From a bacterium (lineage in GTDB: Bacteria; Auribacterota; UBA6266), in contig JALOBK010000004.1 in NCBI GenBank assembly GCA_023228325.1, forward strand, positions 1 through 8,998: 8,998 bases of DNA, in the 5' to 3' direction. Positions 5,314-8,998 of the stretch are shown piece by piece. The position numbers and the translations under genes are program-made. Each line of letters starts with the position of its first letter. Position 1 is the first letter of the stretch. Under the pieces are notes generated by a model, which was given only the letters and a program-made list of their open reading frames with translations, was not told where the DNA came from and did no database searches.

Positions 5314-5438
5314 TCGCCGCCTTTCAATTCTTCAATTTCACGCAGCTTGTCAAACCATTCGATGCTTCCCGTGTTTCTGTCCAGCAGACACCTGCCTTGC
5401 GATTCGAGTTCGTCAAGATATCGCTCCCGTTCGTCCAT
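5310..5438 (-). CDS. 42-residue charged peptide with unusual base composition
   Basis: ATG at 5438 has AGAGG six bases upstream, inside the end of the HNH gene; its stop overlaps the next start by four bases. The peptide is acidic and helical (MDERERYLDELE..., IEWFDKLREIEELKGGE). G+C counted by hand is 64 of 129 bases (about 50%), against roughly 30% in the surrounding genes. It uses CTG, CGG, GGC and GAC codons that are rare nearby. This points to a recently acquired gene or a different codon history. No family is recognised. Confidence 0.7.
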   Translation of the reverse strand: MDERERYLDELESQGRCLLDRNTGSIEWFDKLREIEELKGGE

Positions 5439-5441
5439 CAC

Positions 5442-6029
5442 TCACCTCTCTTCCTCTGATCTTTCTTCAATATTATTCAACCTCAACAATATCCTTGCAT
5501 TTTTCCTTATTCTTCCTACAACATCAGGATAATCTTTCTTTTCTCTTCCATACGCTATAAGGAGATTGACAACCATTGAATGCATCAATTGTTTATATGC
5601 GATTTCCAATTCTTCTTTTGTTTTTAAATTGCAAGTTATATGTGGAATATCAATTTTTATCAATGATTCTTTAATACCATTGCATACAGTGCACATCGTT
5701 TGATAATTTTCCAATTGATCTTTTCCACCTTTTGCTCTCGGAATGATATGATCTTTTGTAAATAATATTTCTTTTCCATTAAAGAACCCATATAGATTCA
5801 AATGATATGTCGTTTGTCCATTTGGTTTTTCAAAATAAAAAACTTTTCCTTCTAATCCACAACAGACACATTTTAATCCTTTTGATTTAAATAATTGATA
5901 TCGCTGTGAATTTTTTAATTTGTGTCCTTTTAATTCAAAGGAATGATCTTCTTTTCTTACCCCAACTCTAACTAATGGAAATAATTCTTCTGGTAAAACT
6001 GGAGTATTTTCTAATCTAACCAACATCAT
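5442..6029 (-). CDS. HNH endonuclease, stand-alone phage type (195 residues)
   Basis: The HNH core is clear: CVCC at residues 54-57 and CTVC at 113-116 are the two zinc knuckles that scaffold the fold. Between them lie TKDHIIPRAKGG (91-102, with the catalytic Asp93-His94) and the Asn-bearing LENYQTMC (106-113). The N-terminal part has GHKLKNSQRYQLFK, seen in a group of phage HNH proteins with this order. Members cut or nick DNA, some as homing endonucleases and some for packaging. No terminase or portal gene is near, so homing or host-DNA attack is more likely than packaging. AAGGA lies 4-7 bases before the paired ATGs at 6029 and 6026. All core residues are present, so it should be active. 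Confidence 0.92.
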   Translation of the reverse strand: MMLVRLENTPVLPEELFPLVRVGVRKEDHSFELKGHKLKNSQRYQLFKSKGLKCVCCGLEGKVFYFEKPNGQTTYHLNLYGFFNGKEILFTKDHIIPRAKGGKDQLENYQTMCTVCNGIKESLIKIDIPHITCNLKTKEELEIAYKQLMHSMVVNLLIAYGREKKDYPDVVGRIRKNARILLRLNNIEERSEEER

Positions 6030-6049
6030 TTAATCCTTTCTTATTCCTA

Positions 6050-6376
6050 TTAAAAATGAACATGCATTTCCATTCCCCGTATCTTATCTATTAACATATC
6101 ACGAAGTGCTCCGGCTCCTATTTCTTTAGTTATAATGCCTAATATTTCTTCTTTTAGTACAAGTTTATTCAATATTGTACGAACTTCATTTCGCGTAGTA
6201 TTTCGCGCACATGCATCTATTTCCTTTTTCAATTCTTCTGAATTTCGGATATATTTTATTACTGTTTTTTCTATCGCTTCATCCACCCACTTTTTGATAA
6301 TATCCCTGGTTATTCCAAGATCATTATGTAAATAATTCTTAAATTCAATGTACTCTCTTTTAGGTAATTGATTCAT
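6050..6376 (-). CDS. 108-residue phage hypothetical protein
   Basis: ATG at 6376 has AAGGAG five bases upstream, and the upstream gene stops two bases earlier. The N-terminal half contains GITRDIIKKWVDEAIEK, a 'helix then KWVDEA' pattern that I recall from small phage proteins of unknown role. The rest is helical with a charged centre (NSEELKKEIDACARN) and an unusual end (GMEMHVHF). It has no metal motif or membrane helix. The function is unknown. Confidence 0.75.
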   Translation of the reverse strand: MNQLPKREYIEFKNYLHNDLGITRDIIKKWVDEAIEKTVIKYIRNSEELKKEIDACARNTTRNEVRTILNKLVLKEEILGIITKEIGAGALRDMLIDKIRGMEMHVHF

Positions 6377-6378
6377 TT

Positions 6379-6804
6379 TTACTCCTTCTTAATTTTCACA
6401 AATCCTAACTCTTTTGCTTTCATATATGCAATGGCCAACGGGTAATTATACCAATCTTCACATTTGGATTCTACCTCGGCAATTATCATTCCACTTCCAT
6501 ATTTTTCTACACTACTTCCATATCTTGCAATAACGGTTGGTCTCCCATGTGGGCAATAATATAAATCATATTTTCCTTTATAGTTTTCATTTTTCATTTT
6601 GATTGTTCCCATGTATTTACATTTCTTGCAGTCATGAGAATGAACTGGTTTTTTTAGCATTTTAATGCTTTTCATAACTTTTTCTTCATAATATTTTTTT
6701 ATTTCTTCTGATGTCATTTTTTCTATTTTTTCTTTTTCAAATCTAATGGGAAATAAGTATTCCATTATTTTGTTGTAAGTCTTGAAAATTTTTTCTTTCA
6801 TCAT
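6379..6804 (-). CDS. Phage zinc-binding protein with 'PTVIARYG' motif (141 residues)
   Basis: Residues 1-50 are a basic helical extension. Then come CKKC (about 59-62), YDLYYCPHGRPTVIARYGSS and ESKCEDW, followed by PLAIAYMKAKELGF. The order CxxC, YDLYxC, PTVIARYG, then PLxxAxxxAxxxG is one I recall as a conserved family of uncharacterised short phage proteins; four cysteines would bind zinc. The family is normally only about 70-90 residues, so this copy has an added N-terminal part. Two adjacent ATGs (6804 and 6801) follow GGTGG; the second has the better spacing (six bases). It is the first gene of the leftward run, facing the divergent control region. Confidence 0.8.
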   Translation of the reverse strand: MMKEKIFKTYNKIMEYLFPIRFEKEKIEKMTSEEIKKYYEEKVMKSIKMLKKPVHSHDCKKCKYMGTIKMKNENYKGKYDLYYCPHGRPTVIARYGSSVEKYGSGMIIAEVESKCEDWYNYPLAIAYMKAKELGFVKIKKE

Positions 6805-6954
6805 AAACCACCCGAATAAAATTTTAGATGATGCACCATCAACATATAAAATATATATGTATTTCTAGTGCACATGAAAACTAAAAAAAATATGAATCTA
6901 AATTATCTTGAACATAAACAAACGATTTGAATTAGTATCCATGGAGGGGGTTTA
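6805..6954. promoter_or_regulatory. Divergent control region
   Basis: This 150-base AT-rich gap separates leftward (6804) and rightward (6955) genes, so both promoters should lie here. A GATG-a-TGCA-c-CATC palindrome (6827-6840, six of seven pairs match) sits about 23 bases from the leftward start and looks like a repressor site. On the plus strand TTGAAC (6909-6914) lies 19 bases before TAGTAT (6934-6939), a weak promoter pair. AACATATAAAATATATATG (6840-6858) is another AT tract that may hold a -10. The exact boxes are uncertain. Confidence 0.4.
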
Positions 6955-7122
6955 ATGGATAAGGTTAATGGGTCTTTGGATCTAAGTAAATTATTTGGAT
7001 ACGAGTCTAGAATTTTAGCATTAGAAAATGAGGTCAAGGATCTAAAAAAGGTAATTAAACAATTAACAGGGGATATAATATTATGTAAAGGAAGGAGAAA
7101 AAAAGATGCAGTCATTAATTGA
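6955..7122 (+). CDS. 55-residue coiled-coil peptide
   Basis: The ATG at 6955 has GGAGGGGG four bases upstream, a very strong SD. After MDKVNGSLDLSKLFGY comes a clear heptad stretch (ILALENEVKDLKKVIKQL, about residues 20-37), then a basic end (CKGRRKKDAVIN). It may form dimers or trimers, and the basic tail may bind nucleic acid. It is the first gene of the rightward run. It has no match to any family I know. Its stop (TGA at 7120) lies beyond the next start, giving a 17-base overlap. Confidence 0.7.
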   Translation: MDKVNGSLDLSKLFGYESRILALENEVKDLKKVIKQLTGDIILCKGRRKKDAVIN

Positions 7123-7279
7123 TAGTCTATTTAGTGGATATGAAGATGATAAAAAAAATCACGATCATCTATCAACAATTGTGAATTATGATGAATCAAA
7201 AATAAAAATAAAACCATATGAATATGAAATTCCAGAATTCGGTGGAGGTTGTGTTAGTTATTCAGAGGAGCATATATGA
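7106..7279 (+). CDS. 57-residue acidic hypothetical peptide
   Basis: ATG at 7106 has GGAAGGAG eight bases upstream, inside the end of the previous gene. The protein is acidic with a Lys/Tyr-rich centre (ESKIKIKPYEYEIPEF) and a GGGC turn near residue 47-50. It ends with EEHI, overlapping the start of the next gene by four bases (ATGA). No family is recognised. The good SD and both overlaps support it as a gene. Confidence 0.65.
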   Translation: MQSLIDSLFSGYEDDKKNHDHLSTIVNYDESKIKIKPYEYEIPEFGGGCVSYSEEHI

Positions 7280-7548
7280 AAATTATTTATGAAGACGAAT
7301 ATAAAGGTGCAAAATATAGATTGATATGCAATTATGATTTAGCTGATAGAGAAAATATATTTATTTTTGAGAAAAGCACCGATAAAGATTCAATGGGAGA
7401 TTATAACTGGGAAAGAATAAATTTTTTACCTTTTATAATTCCAATTAAAGATAAACCAGAATATAATAGAATATTTAAAATAGTAAACGCAATTAATGAA
7501 TCACAGCATAAATTTGATATGATAAAAAATGGGTTAATTTTAGAATAA
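7276..7548 (+). CDS. 90-residue hypothetical protein
   Basis: ATG at 7276 has GAGGAG five bases upstream and overlaps the previous stop by four bases. The sequence suggests a beta-rich small domain (MKIIYEDEYKGAKYRLICNY, then ENIFIFEKS, then INFLPFIIPI) followed by a helix (IFKIVNAINESQHKFDMI). There are no metal-binding residues or membrane helices. It is the third gene in the rightward set; 13 bases later comes a small membrane gene with AAGGAG. The function is unknown. Confidence 0.75.
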   Translation: MKIIYEDEYKGAKYRLICNYDLADRENIFIFEKSTDKDSMGDYNWERINFLPFIIPIKDKPEYNRIFKIVNAINESQHKFDMIKNGLILE

Positions 7549-7561
7549 GGAGATCTAAATA

Positions 7562-7693
7562 ATGAGTTGCCATAAAAAAATAAAAAATTATAGAATTGTA
7601 ATCGTGAATTGGTGTATTTTCCTATTTGGTATTATATTTGGAATTTTGATAGCTTTAAAAAATCTAATTGAATATTTTTTTTCCACATATTAA
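7562..7693 (+). CDS. 43-residue single-helix membrane peptide
   Basis: ATG at 7562 has AAGGAG nine bases upstream, straddling the end of the previous gene. A basic N-terminal end (MSCHKKIKNYR) is followed by one strong hydrophobic helix (about residues 12-31, IVIVNWCIFLFGIIFGILIA) and a short aromatic end (YFFSTY). The positive-inside rule predicts a cytoplasmic N-terminal end. One-helix peptides of this size include small holins and membrane-targeting regulators, but nothing here decides its role. Confidence 0.7.
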   Translation: MSCHKKIKNYRIVIVNWCIFLFGIIFGILIALKNLIEYFFSTY

Positions 7694-7698
7694 AAAAA

Positions 7699-7716
7699 CA
7701 CTTATGTATATAAGTG
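7699..7716. repeat. Perfect 7-bp inverted repeat before the 7729 gene
   Basis: CACTTAT (7699-7705) and ATAAGTG (7710-7716) pair perfectly around GTAT. On the minus strand it is followed by seven Ts (7698-7692), the form of an intrinsic terminator for leftward transcripts that pass 8123. On the plus strand it ends one base before the SD GGGGAG, so it could also act as an operator or as a translation-control hairpin. Confidence 0.55.
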
Positions 7717-7728
7717 GGGAGTGTGATT

Positions 7729-8106
7729 ATGACTAAGAGAGAGAAATTATTATTGTCTATTTTTGTTTTGCTTATTTCGTTTTCTATTGCTTGGGCAGAT
7801 GTTGAAATTTTGAAATGTAAAAAAGAAATAAGGGATCTTAAAGTTGCTAATGAAGAATGGGTTGAAACATATAAATTATTATGTAGTCATTTGGACAGAT
7901 TTATGATTCCAGTGGTAGAATATAATAAATTGAGCAAAACTATGTTTTTATTTGATGAACAATTGGATAATATTAAAAGTTGTTTATGGGATGCTAGTGA
8001 AAGATTTAAGAATTTAGATTATACATTGACAAATAGATTTAATGAAACAATAAATGCGTTAAATGATCTTGATGAAAGATTAAAAGAAGTTGAAGCAAAA
8101 AAATAA
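7729..8106 (+). CDS. Membrane-anchored coiled-coil protein (125 residues)
   Basis: The start chosen is ATG at 7729, with GGGGAG seven bases upstream; the GTG at 7714 is inside the hairpin repeat and lacks an SD. The N-terminal end MTKREKLLL leads into a hydrophobic segment (about residues 7-22) ending SIAWAD. AWA-D looks like a signal-peptidase I site, but the segment could equally be an uncleaved anchor. The rest is acidic and helical, with heptad patterns (EILKCKKEIRDLKVAN; ETINALNDLDERLKEVEAK). This topology, an anchored coiled coil facing outside, resembles inner-membrane spanins or superinfection factors, but there is no sequence-level proof. It is the last gene before the terminator at 8123-8156. 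Confidence 0.75.
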   Translation: MTKREKLLLSIFVLLISFSIAWADVEILKCKKEIRDLKVANEEWVETYKLLCSHLDRFMIPVVEYNKLSKTMFLFDEQLDNIKSCLWDASERFKNLDYTLTNRFNETINALNDLDERLKEVEAKK

Positions 8107-8122
8107 TTTATATCCTTAAGGA

Positions 8123-8156
8123 AAAAGAAAAGGCTTTTAATCAAGCCTTTTCTTTT
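8123..8156. terminator. Bidirectional terminator between converging genes
   Basis: AAAAGAAAAGGCTT (8123-8136) and AAGCCTTTTCTTTT (8143-8156) form a perfect 14-bp stem with a six-base loop. The A-rich and T-rich arms give a T tract on both strands, so it can stop both the rightward run (ending 8106) and the leftward coaD gene (ending 8166). Confidence 0.9.
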
Positions 8157-8165
8157 CTATTCCAA

Positions 8166-8660
8166 TCACAAATTCACAATTTTCAAATATTCTCTCACTG
8201 ATTTAGGAACGTATTTTTCATATGTGTAATTTCTCATTCTGTATAATTCTCTTATCAATGAAGAATTTAATATTACAAGTTCTGGATCTGATGGAAGAAA
8301 TATTGTTTCAATTTTAAAATGTTCTGATAATTTTTTGTTAGTCATCGCCATTTGAAATTCATAATCAAAATCAGAAGATGTTCTTATACCTCGAATAATA
8401 TATGGTATTCTATTTTCTTTTAAAAAATCAACCAACAATCCAGAGCATGATACAATTTTAATATTTTTCAATTCTAGTTCTTCAATTGTTTTTGTTATCA
8501 GCAATCTTCTTTTTTCACAATCAATCATTGATTTCTTAGACGAATTATTAAATAATCCAATATACAGTGTATCAAATATTTTGCTTGATCTTTTGATGAT
8601 ATCAACGTGTCCATTGTGAATAGGGTCAAATGTTCCTGGATAGATTGCAATTTTTTTCAT
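8166..8660 (-). CDS. coaD: Phosphopantetheine adenylyltransferase (CoaD-type, 164 residues)
   Basis: It transfers AMP from ATP to 4'-phosphopantetheine, giving dephospho-CoA, the penultimate step of coenzyme A synthesis in the cytoplasm. The full bacterial fold is present at normal length (about 160 residues). The nucleotidyltransferase signature is GTFDPIHNGH (residues 9-18, with Thr10 and His18), then KK at 42-43, RGIRTSSDFDYEFQMA (90-105; the Arg90/Arg93 pair), and NSSLIRE (132-138), matching bacterial ISSSLVRE with a first-Ser-to-Asn change. No active-site residue seems lost. ATG at 8660 has GGGAG five bases upstream and overlaps the stop of the two-helix gene by four bases. A CoaD gene next to a membrane peptide, among phage genes, is not the usual chromosomal arrangement. 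Confidence 0.95.
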   Translation of the reverse strand: MKKIAIYPGTFDPIHNGHVDIIKRSSKIFDTLYIGLFNNSSKKSMIDCEKRRLLITKTIEELELKNIKIVSCSGLLVDFLKENRIPYIIRGIRTSSDFDYEFQMAMTNKKLSEHFKIETIFLPSDPELVILNSSLIRELYRMRNYTYEKYVPKSVREYLKIVNL

Positions 8661-8836
8661 GACCTCTCCCTATTGATCAGTAGACATATGATCCACCAAA
8701 GCAGTACTGAGTGCCAGTAATCCACTGATAAGGACAATTCTCCTTTGTATCTAAAGGTTAGTGATATAACCATATCCTGAATAATTATAATACCAATCAG
8801 AATGTTGCTGGTAAGAAGCCACTTGTTTTCCTTCAT
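8657..8836 (-). CDS. 59-residue membrane protein with two hydrophobic helices
   Basis: ATG at 8836 follows the upstream stop with no gap and has GAGG eight bases upstream; its stop overlaps the coaD start by four bases (ATGA). It has a short basic N-terminal end (MKENKW), one helix (about residues 11-26, NILIGIIIIQDMVISL), a polar turn (FRYKGELSLSVDYWH) and a second helix (43-55, SVLLWWIICLL), then INRERS. Basic residues at both ends predict a hairpin with both ends inside. Small two-helix proteins include holins, but the gene context (hydrolase, CoaD) gives no clue to a lysis role. No family is recognised. Confidence 0.75.
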   Translation of the reverse strand: MKENKWLLTSNILIGIIIIQDMVISLTFRYKGELSLSVDYWHSVLLWWIICLLINRERS

Positions 8837-8998
8837 TTAATTAACCTCAATTTCTTGCCCACGTTGTAAGAATCCAGCAAAACCATCTTCATGTGCATTT
8901 TGGGTTGGATTATCTTGATAATGTATTAGCCATATTTTTTCTTTTATTTCCGCTGGAAGTGTAATAAGATCGGTATAATGTGCATGTACATCAGATTT
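8837..8998 (-). CDS. C-terminal part of a metallo-beta-lactamase-fold hydrolase
   Basis: Only the last 53 residues are present; the start lies beyond the window. The pattern KSDVHAHYTDL, then LPAEIKEKIWLIHYQDNP, then EDGFAGFLQRGQEIEV fits the C-terminal end of MBL-fold hydrolases, where the His in LIHY is the last metal-binding residue (motif 5) and a DGFAGFxxxG strand closes the sheet. MBL-fold proteins include phosphodiesterases, nucleases and thioesterases, so the substrate cannot be told from this end. Its stop TAA directly abuts the ATG of the membrane gene, so all three genes (MBL, two-helix protein, CoaD) are likely one operon. Confidence 0.7.
   Translation of the reverse strand, partial: KSDVHAHYTDLITLPAEIKEKIWLIHYQDNPTQNAHEDGFAGFLQRGQEIEVN

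Noticed and set aside
5081..5560. Plus-strand open frame of 159 codons
   Set aside because: It is antisense to the 98-residue, 42-residue and HNH genes, each with better SDs and clear coupling.
6903..7115. Minus-strand open frame of 70 codons
   Set aside because: It is opposite the 55-residue rightward gene, which has a GGAGGGGG SD; it lacks an SD and would break the divergent arrangement.
1..8998. CRISPR array or insertion sequence
   Set aside because: No set of regularly spaced direct repeats, transposase motifs or terminal inverted repeats with target duplications could be seen.

Overview
The window looks like part of the accessory or early region of a large, AT-rich tailed bacteriophage (or closely related phage-like element). 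The supporting signs are about 27 short, tightly packed genes with 1-11 base overlaps or very small gaps; many small zinc-ribbon proteins; a Lar-like restriction-alleviation domain; a stand-alone HNH endonuclease of a phage-typical family; several conserved short phage families; and a single tRNA gene inside a protein operon. Strong AGGAGG-type Shine-Dalgarno sites precede most genes, so the host uses SD-led initiation. Nothing here identifies the host species. Overall G+C is roughly 30%, with a few richer patches.

Layout. (1) 1-6804 is read leftwards and is cut by three intrinsic terminators: 3179-3209, 1251-1276 and 126-144. The resulting blocks are 6804->3224 (HNH, Lar-like, several zinc ribbons), 3155->1288 (small unknown proteins plus tRNA-Arg(UCU) at 2138-2214), 1178->177 (zinc ribbons and a 40-residue membrane peptide), and a gene starting at 23 that leaves the window. 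(2) 6805-6954 is a divergent control region with an operator-like palindrome. (3) 6955-8106 is read rightwards: five small unrecognised genes, including a one-helix membrane peptide and a membrane-anchored coiled-coil protein. (4) A strong bidirectional terminator (8123-8156) separates these from a leftward cluster: the C-terminal end of a metallo-beta-lactamase-fold hydrolase, a two-helix membrane peptide, and a complete phosphopantetheine adenylyltransferase (CoaD-type). The junctions in this cluster are 0 bases and a 4-base overlap.

Working together. The leftward genes fit host-takeover and defence-evasion functions, although most have no assigned role. The tRNA reads AGA, a codon expected to be heavily used in AT-rich genes. 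CoaD catalyses the penultimate step of coenzyme A synthesis, so a phage copy would be a metabolic gene acting on host CoA supply. No stretch over 300 bases lacks a gene; the longest gene-free stretches are 6805-6954 and about 24-176. Ten of the genes are shorter than 60 residues and were found by reading SD sites and overlaps directly.
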